Origin: Berberis thunbergii
Lineage: Eukaryota; Streptophyta; Magnoliopsida; Ranunculales; Berberidaceae
Reading direction: 5' to 3'
Assembly (NCBI GenBank): GCA_003290165.1
Contig: QNQO01000450.1
Span: 1-64,000, forward strand
Length of the DNA: 64,000 nucleotides
The notes beneath the pieces are model-generated. The model did not search any database and was not told the DNA's origin. It worked only from the letters and a program-made list of their open reading frames with translations. The stretch's first letter is position 1; each line of letters begins with the position of its first letter. This document shows positions 21,548 through 31,821 of the stretch, piece after piece. Position numbers and translations under genes: made by a program.

Positions 21548-22231
21548 TCAGTTCAGATTGAGTTGTGGCTCCAGTTGGATCTGGGAACATTCTATCTGTT
21601 TTAGTGCAGCATAATGGCAGCCTCGATCCGTTGGTTGGTCCCTACGTATTGTTCCTTTCGAGTGATAAGCGGTGTACTTAACGCACTGGTGAAGGGTGGA
21701 GACTACTGCTTCCATCTGGTGGAGCCATGGTCTTCCCAAGATGAGGTTATAGGTAGATGGTGCGTCTACTACCATGAAGTCCAAGAACAAGACTTTCCTC
21801 AGATGTGGCTCTCCTGTCATTACTGCTAACCTGACCTTCCCGATCGGGAAACATTTCTCTTCGCTAAATTCGACCAGTGGGTAATCTAAGGATGTTAGGC
21901 TCTCCTCCTTGAGGTCCATACTGCGGAACGCGTTGTAGAACAGGACGTTGAGGGAGCTTCCCGTATCCACTAGGGCCCTCTTTACCTCCCACCTTGCAAT
22001 GGAGATCGATATGACGATAGCGTCATTGTGCGGTACGCGGACGCCTTCGAGGTCCTTGTCCGTAAAAGTTAAGGTGGGGATGGGGATTTGCACCCTCGAG
22101 TAGTATACACGTATGTCATTTGCGGGGTATGTCCGCATTTCAAGTAGAGTCCGCTTGCGGGATCTGTTTGACTGGTCTTTATCCGATCTGACTATATGAA
22201 GGACAGATTTTGCCCGGAATCTCATTCTCAA
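21548..22231 (-). CDS. Gypsy retropepsin (aspartic protease)
   Basis: A 227-residue open frame with the protease active-site block ALVDTGSSLNVL near residue 85 and the distal block YNLILGRPWLH near residue 160, both typical of Ty3/gypsy pol N-termini. It cleaves the element polyprotein. It overlaps the end of the gag frame in another phase, so a frame change has occurred or was used between them. A second minus-strand frame (21590-21279) follows without recognisable pol domains. Although open here, it works only as part of a polyprotein and the element lacks the rest. Confidence 0.8.
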   Translation of the reverse strand: MRMRFRAKSVLHIVRSDKDQSNRSRKRTLLEMRTYPANDIRVYYSRVQIPIPTLTFTDKDLEGVRVPHNDAIVISISIARWEVKRALVDTGSSLNVLFYNAFRSMDLKEESLTSLDYPLVEFSEEKCFPIGKVRLAVMTGEPHLRKVLFLDFMVVDAPSTYNLILGRPWLHQMEAVVSTLHQCVKYTAYHSKGTIRRDQPTDRGCHYAALKQIECSQIQLEPQLNLN

Positions 22232-22814
22232 TCTCCTTGACTGTCTCTCCCCTATCTCCGGGTCGTTTTGGTCGCTTCTCAGAACCTAGGAATTCCTTTA
22301 GCTTGCCCTTGCGGATCCAGTACTCGATCTCGTACCTTAGACTCTTGCAGTCGTTGGTGTCATGGTCACCTTCCTTGTGGTACAAGCAGTACTTGCTATT
22401 ATCAAGTTTGGAGGGGTCTCTGCGTTGCTTTGGGGCCACTTCAGATCATCCCAGTTTTTCATGAAATTCAGGACATTCAATAGGCTAGAATTCAGGGGGT
22501 CATGGAATAGTTGGGGCTTGACTCTCTTGCGTTTGCTCTCTGTTGTCTTCCAGAGATGGGGGCATGTGTTGTTCCTGATCTCCATTGGCAGGTGAAGGGT
22601 TCTGCTGTATGAGAGCCTCCACCGCTTTGGCGATTTGCTATATTTGAGACGACAACAAATCTATCCTAGGGTCTGTCGTTGCTATTGCTGGCACGGGGGT
22701 AAGAGCCTGCTGCTCGTGTGCTACCGGCATCGCTGAAAGCGGCTGTATAACGCCAGTTTGAGCTTTTGATGTGTCCCCTTGTTCTCCATTGTTGCATGAT
22801 CTGGTGATCACCAT
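22179..22814 (-). pseudogene. Internally deleted gypsy gag
   Basis: The ATG at 22814 opens MVITRSCNNGEQGDTSKAQ, parallel to the gag start at 62464 in the other family copy. Downstream are SSQI, QIAKAVEAL and QNPSPANGDQEQH-like codons with stops, then around 22440-22180 KYCLYHKEGDHDTNDCKSLR, which is close to the H-Y-C/H-D-C knuckle-like part of Tat gag, and WIRKGKLKEFLGSEKR. The middle, which in the other copy holds the Retrotrans_gag core (63085-63400), is missing: sequence equivalent to about 62765 there is joined to sequence equivalent to about 63600. The protein is broken by stops as well. Confidence 0.75.
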
Positions 22815-22862
22815 CTTTGTATTCTGAAGAAAGATGATGCTAGTAAAAAGTTAGGAACTTTG

Positions 22863-22886
22863 TTGTCCCCACGGACGGCGCCAAAT
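22863..22886 (-). other. Primer-binding region of the gypsy element
   Basis: Next to the inner edge of the 5' LTR, the minus strand reads TTTGGCGCCGTCCGTGGGGA. A TTTGGCGCC start is common to Tat/Athila-type elements that prime with a host tRNA (Asp or Arg type); the exact tRNA was not matched. Confidence 0.75.
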
Positions 22887-23569
22887 TGATGCAGTCGATT
22901 TTCGCTCCCTGCGTTGACCTTGACCTACAAACTCGTTGACCTGTACATGGAACGCACGTGAGCCACGTACCACCATTGTGGTGGCCGATGACACTCCGAT
23001 GCTAAAGTCAGACAGGGATCTGAGGAAGGCGTAATACTGTAAACATGGAATTTATAGTGCACCTTAGCTTATCAACCTCATGTCTATTTATATTGCTGGA
23101 GTCCTGGTTCGACCAGGCCATCGATGACGTAGTTTAGGGAAGATCTTCGTGGAGATCCTTCTCTAATTAGGAATTGTACTGTGAAGGGGAGTTTTCCTGT
23201 TAGCCTTGTACTCCTAGATATGCGGGAGATAGTTCACAATCTAAGAATAGTCAATAGGTAGAAGTCTCCATGTTTGACATATACTTTGGTATTTGCTTCC
23301 TAGTTGGAAGTAAAGTGCTGCTGTCTTGCATGTCCGAAGCGATCATTGAGATACTTCCCTTAGCAAGGCTTACGAGTATTGAGGATAACTGTGAGACGCG
23401 TGGGCTTAGTAGGCTGTAATAGTGTTAGGTTTGTCTGGCGGATTGCATTGTGCAGGCTTGGAGCCGCTTCGGCCGGATCAGTGTCGGATTGACGTTTGGG
23501 CCTACTGTTTCTCGAGATCATCATGACACATGTACAGTGTAGAAGAGAGACCGTTTTAGTGTATCATCA
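22887..23569 (-). repeat. 5' LTR of the gypsy element
   Basis: 683 bases, partner of 12591-13262. On the plus strand it begins TGATGCAGTCGATTTTCGC and ends GTATCATCA. It carries the promoter of the element on the minus strand; a TATA-like TATAAATAGAC is visible around 23092-23082. Confidence 0.88.
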
Positions 23570-23639
23570 ATAATTATGTTTCTTTTAAGGTAAATCTAAA
23601 CTATTTAACCATTTTTAATAGCAGAGCTGTGTTACAAAT

Positions 23640-23871
23640 ACTCTCAGAGGCCTTCAACACCTGGTGATCTATGGCACATCCAAACTTGTAAGATACTTTA
23701 TAAAATCTGGCAAAATAGAGAGATGTTCGTCACCGAGACGGTTGAATTCGTTTGTTCTGATAACTTTCTGATGCTTCTTTTGACATATAAAGCTTGAAAC
23801 TGTTTTTGGCTTCTGCATTGGTGTCATGGCAGCAAGCTAGAGCTAGCCATTTGAGGAGTAGTGCTTCAATC
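23640..23871 (-). pseudogene. Unrecognised coding-like exon beyond the gypsy insertion
   Basis: After an acceptor TTTTCAAG (ending at 23872), a minus-strand frame reads IEALLLKWLALACCHDTNAE and ESYQNKRIQPSR, has one TGA at 23730-23732 (in a CGG-TGA-CGA context), then continues RTSLYFARFYKVSYKFGC and AIDHQVLKASESI. The composition is protein-like over about 75 codons. The family is not recognised. With 12240-12467 and 11746-12005 on the other side of the retrotransposon, it suggests one minus-strand host gene split by the insertion, now carrying stops. Confidence 0.4.
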
Positions 23872-24189
23872 CTTGAAAATAAACCATGTAATACCATGTA
23901 TAAAGGAGGCCAAGTTCTGTTAGATTCTCAACAGCTGAACTATTATAGCTTGGTTTGCTTGTGCCAACACCATGCATTTATACTTGCAAATGAATATGAA
24001 ATTTTGTTTATTTCTTGGGAGATTGATATACCTATATAGCAAGTGTTTCACCAAAGTTATAAGAGCTTTTGCAATAGTAATTCTTATTTCGTCTGGCGAT
24101 TTTGGGCGACTCCTAGGGGTACTCTGGGAATAATTCTTATTTCATGAACTTAATCAATCCAAGCCGTTAATTCATTTTAGGGAAGGATC
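23872..24189. other. Spacer between host-like exon and LINE
   Basis: About 320 bases with no gene seen. It may be intron of the putative minus-strand host gene plus the unresolved 5' end of the LINE. Confidence 0.4.
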
Positions 24190-24226
24190 TCACCCGTTCC
24201 TTGTTGATTGGCGGCTAGGTTTTTGC

Positions 24227-26487
24227 ATGGCATCCATGACGGTGGCCAAGGGAGATCCTCCCTTGGCTGGCCACAGCGAAGGAGAAAGCCCCAAAAGAAG
24301 CTTTGCGCAGGTTCTAGGAGGGGTTAGCAAGGATGTTTCGGAAGAAAAAGCAACAGATTCAACCAGTTTTAGAAAGGAGGGTGACCCGGCTTTGTTCCTT
24401 TCGGATGCGGACGTTGCTAGGGGAAAGATCACGTATCTAGCCACATGGTGGTGTTGAAGTTTTCAAGCTTTCGACCATCTCTCGATGAAATTAGGGAATC
24501 AATACACCGTTTTTGGGGAATATCGGGTGAGTTCATTATGGGTCTTCTGGATCAACGTCATATTTTGGTTTATTTACAATATGAGGTAGAAGTTAAAAAG
24601 GTACTCTCTAAAGATTCTTTTACTATTCGAGGTGTACGGTATAAAATCTTTCGTTGGCACTCTGGTTTTAGTCTACGGGTTGATCCAGAACTTGCGCCGG
24701 TGTGGATTTCCACTCCCATATCTTCCATTACCTTATTACTTAGCGGCTATCATGAAAGCCATTGGAAACTTCTTTGGGAGTTTTTCTAAGAATTGATGAC
24801 GGAACGAGATATTTTGCTCGCCCAAGAGTTGCTCGGATGTGTGTTGAGATGGAAATTACTAAACCTTTACCATCTAGGATTTGGCTTGAGAATCCCAAGA
24901 ATGGTGGGTATTGGCAAAAACTGGAATACCCAGGTTTTAAATATTGTAATCATTGTGCTCTAATATGACACGAAAAAGAATATTGCAGGAAGATTCTAGG
25001 AGTAAAAAAAGGAATTCAATTCCGAGAGGGTGAGAAAGAGAGCAAGGAAAACAACTCCAACAAGGAGAAGCGGGCACAAATTTTGGTGAAACAGAAATTC
25101 GTTCCGGTTCCGGCCACAATCAAAGCTAATTAGTTAAAAAAAAAAAAGGACGAGTGGGGCTAAAGATTTTCGAGGAGTGGAATTTGATAATGCTATAGTA
25201 GGAGTTGGGGAAGGATCAGAGGGACCAACAAGCTCGGGCAAACAAGGAGGTGAAGGGGTCGGAAAAGAAAAGGGTCAAACGAATATTTTGGGTAGTGAGG
25301 ACATCTCGGATGCGATGGGTTTGGGGAATACAATGCAGAAAGAAAAGGGGGTCATTACTGCTACAAATAGCTTTGCTATTTTGGAGGAGGCCTTACAGGA
25401 TGAGAATGCCAATGAAACAGGGAAAAACCTACCTCAAGTGGAAGTTACAAACAGAGAAGTACACACGGGGCTAGTGCAGGGCCACGGTAAAGGTGAAGCG
25501 GTTGTTAACATGACCAGCGAGCAACCGCTGGTTTCCATTGTTGCAGCCTCGACGAGAGCAGATGAGGAAGAATTCAAATCGGTTAGGAAAGGAACGAATG
25601 CAACAGTGAAGGGAGAGGCGGTTGAGGCCGTTGAAAGGCAGGATACCAATCCAGGGGAGGTAAATGGGAGCAACAAGCAGAGCGTGCAGGAGAGTTTTCT
25701 TTCGGCCATGAGCCTGTTTTTAGAGGCGGGGTACACGGTGAGTGAGGCTAACCGAGCAGTCGTAAAACAATCGAGCCCAACATCTGATCAACGCTCTGTC
25801 ACGGCTTCACCTAGAGCTGCTAGTATCGGTGATAATAGATATGTCATTGTGCATGAGTTGCAATCGGCCTCAATGGTGCAAGCGTTGGTAGAGGCAGACC
25901 AAGGAGGTTCAAATAATGCAGGCTGTCATTCATTTCTTGAGTTGGACAGTGGTATAGCTAGGGAGATGTTGGTTAAACTAGAGAACAGATATTTCAAAGC
26001 ATGGAACCAGGGAGACGAGGTCCCTTGTTCCAAGCACAGGTCTGCATTCTAAGCCCGTCGCAGCAGCGACCGATGTTGAGGGTTCTTGTTCGGGGTCTAG
26101 TTCGGGTGCTCTGAGGAAGGTGGTAGACATTGCTGACGGTCCTAACAATGGGGAAAAACCAGGCGATGAAGATGTTAAGCTGGGGTCGAATGCAGAGTGC
26201 GCCCAGGTTTATGCACAGGAAAAAAAAATGGAGTTGAGGCTGGGGTGGATACGAGAAATGGTCAGGAAGGTGGGGATATTGATGGCTTAATGGTGGATTT
26301 AGAAGTACCTAAATGTAATGCAGGTAAGGTTGATTCGAGGCGAGAGTTGATTGAGCCATTCCCTGATCAGAATGTTCGAGACATGGCTATGCGTTTGATC
26401 AAGAAAGGAAGAAAATTAAAAAAGAAAAAAAAATTAACACAAACATGTTGGGTGCAATGTCGGAAGGCTCATGTAGAAGTAAAATGA
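24227..26487 (+). pseudogene. LINE ORF1 (DUF4283 / zinc knuckle protein)
   Basis: Opens MASMTVAKGDPPLAGHSEGE at 24227. A frame change near 24450 leads into a DUF4283-like region (FRPSLDEIRESIHRFWGI). A stop at 24789 and a frame shift precede ARPRVARMCVEMEITKPL and YPGFKYCNHC, part of a CCHC knuckle broken by TGA near 24966. A long Glu/Gly/Thr-rich tail runs 25177-26052, and there is a Lys-rich end near 26400-26450. ORF1 proteins bind LINE RNA. At least four breaks make this copy non-functional. Confidence 0.82.
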
Positions 26488-26565
26488 AGAAAAAAGCCAA
26501 ACTGGCGATCCTTCCGAGGTCTCGGCGTTTGACTAGGTAGGGTGACTCGTCTCCTCAGGTTTAAA

Positions 26566-29500
26566 ATGATTGACAACATTCTGTTCTGGAATGCTCGTGG
26601 GGTAGGAAATAGGGCCACGAGAAGTAGACTAAGAAGAATGGTAGCAGAATACAAAGTTCAGATTCTTATGCTAGCGGAACCTTTAATAGATGCTTGCAGA
26701 CACTTGGAGATCAGTAATAAAGTTAAGTTAACTGGATTCGTGTTGGACGAAGAAGTAGGTGGCAAGATCTGGGTCTTCTGGGCAGCGGATTTAGTGGTTT
26801 CAGTGCTTAGATATGACAGACCAGATTATTCACTATAAGGTTATGGATTCAAACTCCCGTTGCTTTTTGATTTCTTTTGTGTATGCTAAATGTTCGGTTG
26901 AAGAGAGAAGGGTCCTATGGGAGAATTTGGAAAGTTTTGCACTTCACTGTGATATCCCTTGGATGGTTGACGGGGATTTTAATACTTTTGATAATAACCA
27001 AGACAAATTAGGGGGTAACTCTCCTAATATGAGTAGCCTGGCAAATTTTTTGGATTGTATCAAGAATTGTGGATTGCGGGTTTTCGGGCCCAAGACTCAC
27101 ATGGTGCAACAATAGACGAGGAAGCGAATGAATTTGGGCAAGATTGGATAGTCTTGGTAAACTCGGCATGGATTTCTCAGATGACGAGCACCAAAGTGGA
27201 ACATCTTCAGTGTACATTCTCTGATCATGCTCATATACTGACTTCGCTGCCAATGCAGCCCAGATCAGGTTTCTACCCGTTCAGGTTTCTTGGTATGTGG
27301 ACCACGCACCCGACTTTTGATGCTTTGGTGGAATCAGAGTGGGGAGTTGATTTGGGTAGCATGAGGGCACGAGATGTTGTTGATGTCAAGCTAAAAGTGA
27401 CTCGAAAAGCACTTATTAAGTGGAATAAATAAACTTTTGGTGATGTTTTCAGCAGAATTAGAGCATTGGAGGATGAAATGAACCAATGGGAAACCATTTT
27501 ACTTTCTGGATGGGAAGAGAATGGGAGCAACAGGTTTAATACTGAGGCAAACTGGGACATTAATGCATATTGCAATTTGAGTAGGTGTCAGGCAGAATAC
27601 AGATTAGCGCTAAAACAGAAAGAACTCTTCTGGATTCAGAAATTGGGAGAGAGATTTTAAAGATGGGGATGCATGCACAAAATATTTCTTTGCCTTAGTT
27701 AAATCTAAACAGAAAAGACGTGCTATAAATTCGATTAAGTTGCCAGGGGGTAGGGAGATTTCGGATTCAAAAGAGATTCTCGGAGAAGCAAATGAATATT
27801 TTAAACATCTACTAACATCCTAGGAAATGCATAGAATGGATAATGATCTCCTTGACTGTATTCCGTCAACCGTTTCTAGCTTAAGTTGTGATGAGTTAGT
27901 CAGAGGACTGTCATTGGAGGAGGTGAAACAGGCCAAAGCATTCCGAAAAACAATGCTCCGTCCAGATGGATTTACAACGGGTTTCTTTCAGAGTTGCTGG
28001 GATATGGTTGGTATAGATGTTTGGAAAGCGGGTATTCAATTCTTTGATGGGGAATCTCTTCCTTCGGCGTTCTCAGCCAATCTGATTGCTATGATTCCCA
28101 AGGTGGAGTCACCAGGTTCGTTATCTGACTTTTGTCCTATTAGTTTATGCAATGTGATTTATAATTTTTTTAGTAAATAGACTATCATTATTGTTACCCG
28201 ATATGGTGGCCCAAGAACAAGGGAATTTTATAGAGGGGAGATCTATTGTGGAAAATATTGGACTTGCTCAGGAATTGGTTAGAGAGATCAATAGAAAAGT
28301 CACATGTGGCAATGTGGTTCTGAAAATTGATATGGAAAAGGCATACAATCGTATGGAATGGCCATTTCTCTTAGCGGTACTTAAAAGGTTTGGCTTGAAC
28401 ACTAGAGTGTGCCACATTATTGGCAACTGTATCACTAATTGTGGATTCTCAGTATTACTGCAAGGAGTTTATAATTGCTATTTCAAGTTTTCACGGGGAC
28501 TTAGACAGGGAGACCCGCTATCCCCTATGTTATTTATTATTTCTTCTGAGGTTTTAAACAGAGGACTGAAAGCTAGGTTCGAGAAAGGGGAGTTTTGTTA
28601 TTATTATACTCCTAGGAATTGTGCGCCAATCATTCATATACTTTATGCAGATGATACCCTCATTTTTCTCAATGGCAGGAAATCTTCTGTGACAGGATGT
28701 ATAAATTTCTTAGGGAGATATTGTTCGGCTTCGGGCCAAAAAATAAATACTGACAAAAGTTCTTTTATGTTGGAAGAAAATGCTTCTGCAGAAATGGTGG
28801 TGGCTGTGAAAACATATACAAGATTTCAGTACAGAGGCTCTCCTATGAAGTATTTAGGGGTACACATTTATCAGGGAAAATGCAAAATTATTTTATTTGA
28901 TGATTTAGTCAGCAAAATTCAGAGAAGGATAAATGGGTGGAAGGCGAAACTCATGTCCCCAGGAGGAAGATTGGTCCTGATTAACCATGTCCTTAGTTCT
29001 ATACCAGTTTATACGATAAGTGTTATGTGTGTGCCACAAAAGGTTATTTCGAGGATACAGAAGCTACTGGCGGATTTTTTCTAGGGAGATTATGAAAGCA
29101 AATTGAAAAAAAAATGGGTTGCTTGGGATAAATTATGTTTTCCTTTGGAGGAAGGAGGTCTGGGTGTTCGGAATTTATTCTTGATCGCTAAAGCTTTTCG
29201 CCTTAAAGCTTTGTGGAACCTTATCAATTCAAAGTCGATGTGGGCTATTTTCATGAGATGCAAATACTGGAAGGCGGGGGTTCCATTGATGGGGCAGGAA
29301 GAAAAGACTGGACCTTCGCTGTTCATGAAAGAGGTTATGAAAAATAGACGGATTTTTGTGGGCAACTATGTATGGCGCATTGGTCTTGGGAACTCAAATT
29401 TCTTTGTTGATAATTGGAATGAGATGGTGACTTTTATGAGAACAGAGGAGATGATATCGTTGGAACAGTTGCCTACGATCAAATAAGTTAAGGAGGGAAA

Positions 29501-30610
29501 TTTTGCATTTTGCATTGGTACCTCCGTCGCTTAGGGACTTAGCGAAACTGTCTTATGATAATAGAATCCAATGCAATGAGCAGAGGGAGGACTCTTGTGT
29601 ATGGACTCCGGATGCGGATGGTTTGTTTAGTACTCGTTCTGCCTATGATCTTTCTCGAGTTAGGGGTAGTGAATTTGACTTATTTAAGAAGATTTGGCAG
29701 CCCTTGGTTCCTTAAAAAATTTTGGTTTTTGTATGGAAGTTGTTACGAAAAGGGGTGCCCGTCGATGGGGAATTGCACAGGTATGGGATCAGTCTTGCCT
29801 CGAGATGTTATTGCTGCGTTTCTCCGAACTCGGAAACTCTGAAGCATTTATTAATAGAAGGTCGATTGGCTTCTGTAGTATGGAGGCACTTTGACTCCAT
29901 TTTTTAAATCCACATGAGGAAACCGACGGAAATCTCAACCATCCTGAAGGTCTGGTTTTGAAGGGCTAATTTGTAAATGCAAGTCGGTATGCTTTATTTC
30001 TTGGCCCCTATGCTTATTTTTTGGGAATTATTGAAAATATGCTGTAAAGGTGTTTATGAGGATGTCAACCGAGTGCTTTGACTATTATTCTTCTTGTCAG
30101 AAGGGGTCTTAGGATGGCTAACTCTCTAGCCACTCTCAAGCGTATAAGTGTTAATAAGGGTCCTCTTATTTCATTGGGATTTTCGATTGCCACAGTTAGC
30201 AATAGGAATAATAGGATTGTGTATTGGAATTTACCCCCGACAGGCTTTGTGGTAGTTAATGTTGATGGGTCTTCTAGATCAAATATAGCTACAGGAGGAA
30301 TCATTGTCAGAGATGATAGAGGCATATGCATTGAGGCTAAGCAGATTATTTTTGGTTCTGGTACAAAAAATAAAGCGGAACTTTTAGCTATTCTTGAAGG
30401 TATTCGGTTATGTAATAGGTTGAGACTCGGCAAGGTGATCATCCAAATAGACTCGATTCTTGTTCATGGATGGTTCTATGAGGTCTATAAAATCCCATGG
30501 TCGCTTGAGAACAGTTGGAGGGAGATAAAAAAACTTGGCTAAGGATTTGGAGATTAGTGTTAAACACATTTTCAGGGAAGCTAACTCAGTGGCAGATGCA
30601 TTAGTATAAG
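26566..30610 (+). pseudogene. LINE ORF2 (endonuclease, reverse transcriptase, RNase H)
   Basis: Endonuclease blocks: ILFWNARGVGN at the start, MLAEP, WMVDGDFNTF near 26965 and SDHAHI near 27220. Reverse transcriptase: RPDGFTTGFFQ near 27960, LKIDMEKAYNRMEWPF near 28325, RGLRQGDPLSPMLF near 28495 and the catalytic YADD at 28644-28655. A zinc-binding domain remnant lies around 29600-29890. The RNase H domain at 30240-30600 has VNVDGSS, NKAELLAI and IQIDS, so its acidic residues remain. Together these nick target DNA and copy the RNA in place. Breaks include stops near 26838, 27114, 27430, 27658, 28178, 29082, 29484 and 29713, so it is inactive. Confidence 0.88.
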
Positions 30611-30719
30611 CACAAAAAGATGGTTTCTCACATGAATTTGAGTGCGCTAATCTACCGGCTAGAATAGCTGGTTTAGTGTGGTTGGATGGTTGTCAAACGC
30701 CATACATTCGACTTAATAA

Positions 30720-31184
30720 ATGAAGTCGCGGATCCTCGACTATGTATGGAATTGGTTGATGCTGCGTCATGGACAGAGTAATGACCATATTGTTGGGCTA
30801 CAGGTGCATTATCTGCTGGGTGATTTAGCTGGGAGATTTATTTGCTGGCTGGTCACGTTTTGGCAGCTGGGTTGGTCAGCGTGTGCTTGCATTATGCTGG
30901 ATGTGGTGGTGGCGGGTATTTGCTTTGGCTGTGGAGCGGTGTCTGCGGTTGCCTACTCTGTTACAGGCCGTTTTGGTTGTTGTTGCCGCTGCGGTGCTGT
31001 TGCTGGGTGAGCCTCTGCTGAGTAAATTTGATTCAAATAGAATGTTGCTGTCTTGGGCTCTTGCTGACTTGGGTGAGCCTCTGCTGTCTTGTGCGTGAAA
31101 TGTTGCTGTTTTGGGTGAGCCTCTGCTGCGTTGCTGCTATGGTGGACTTTGGACGGGTGCTATTGGTGCGGTTACAAGACTCTG
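30720..31184 (+). other. LINE 3' untranslated region with GTGAGCCTCTGCTG repeats
   Basis: A Trp/Cys/Gly-rich open frame (30720-31010) has no recognisable domain. GGTGAGCCTCTGCTG recurs near 31007, 31072 and 31111, each in a TTGCTG-rich context. Taken as non-coding LINE 3' region. Confidence 0.5.
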
Positions 31185-31239
31185 TTATAGCTGATTGAGT
31201 TTGGTGTTTAGGAGAGTGGCTGCTTGGCTCAAAATTGCC

Positions 31240-31440
31240 TTACCCTCTCTTGTGTTAGGCCTTGTGGTTCTATTTCTTTTCTTTTGAGAAAACCTTTCTT
31301 TTGAGAGAGGCCTTTTCTCTTGAGTCTTGAGTCGGGCCTTATATTTTAAATAAGGCCTTTCTCTTGAGAATGCATTTTTCTCTTGAGTAAGGCCTTTTCT
31401 CTTTTGAGATCTTGTTAAGGCCTTATCTCTCAAATTGAAT
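31240..31440. repeat. AGGCCTT / TCTCTTGAG degenerate repeat in the LINE 3' region
   Basis: About six imperfect units, each combining AGGCCTT with TTTCTCTTGAG, spaced about 25-40 bases. Lies just before the LINE 3' end. Confidence 0.7.
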
Positions 31441-31603
31441 TTTGGTTTTTTAGCATTTGTTTTGGTTTTATTACTGTAGTTTTTAGTTCAGGTAAAGTCG
31501 TAATGTACCCCCGACTCGGTGTAAAAGTTTTTTTTCATTATAACAAAGGTCTGGCATCCCATAGCTGCTCCTCCCCTCCGGAGGTTTTCTTAAAAAAAAA
31601 AAA

Positions 31604-31690
31604 GTCCCTCACAAGAATCCGACTGTTTGCTCAACATGTCTATCATTTTGAATTCTTCATCCTCAATAGGAATTTGAAAATTACATGGTG
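31604..31690 (-). pseudogene. Short coding-like segment beside the LINE tail
   Basis: Directly after the A-tail of the LINE, the minus strand reads IPIEDEEFKMIDMLSKQS and SDSCEG without stops, preceded by T-rich DNA resembling an intron end. The family is not recognised. It might be another exon of the minus-strand host gene suggested at 11.7-23.9 kb, but nothing links them directly. Confidence 0.25.
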
Positions 31691-31821
31691 CATAAGGGGA
31701 CACAGAACAAACCAACATAAAAACCAAAATACATGCTAAACATGTAAAAAAATATGACACATACACATGCAAAACAATATGAAAAACCGAAACTGAAAAA
31801 GAACACCTAAAGAAGATCCTG

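Larger units (their letters stand above)
12591..23569 (-). mobile_element. Non-autonomous Ty3/gypsy (Tat-like) element with nested hAT insertions
   Basis: Two LTRs of the same family (12591-13262 and 22887-23569) bound an 11-kb element read on the minus strand. The primer-binding region lies beside the right LTR and gag-protease follows it. Flanks are GTAAT (12586-12590) and ATAAT (23570-23574), a 5-base target duplication with one change. In element order it has a 5' LTR, gag remnant, protease, a non-coding stretch, tandem repeats, an antisense extra ORF and the 3' LTR. No reverse transcriptase, RNase H or integrase was found, so it depends on a helper. Two hAT elements (16083-17072 and 18382-20139) sit inside; without them it is about 8.2 kb. 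A second copy of the family starts at 61742. Confidence 0.88.
24190..31602 (+). mobile_element. Degenerate full-length L1-like LINE
   Basis: About 7.4 kb with ORF1 (DUF4283 and zinc-knuckle type), ORF2 (endonuclease, reverse transcriptase, zinc-binding and RNase H domains) and a 3' region ending in an A-rich tail at about 31591-31602 after CCTCCGGAGG. The order is that of plant L1 elements. The exact 5' end and target duplication could not be found. Every ORF has frameshifts or stops. Confidence 0.88.

Noticed and set aside
30883..31098. Val/Ala/Leu-rich frame resembling a membrane protein
   Set aside because: It sits in the LINE 3' region and is made from TTGCTG/GTGGTGGCG-type low-complexity DNA.
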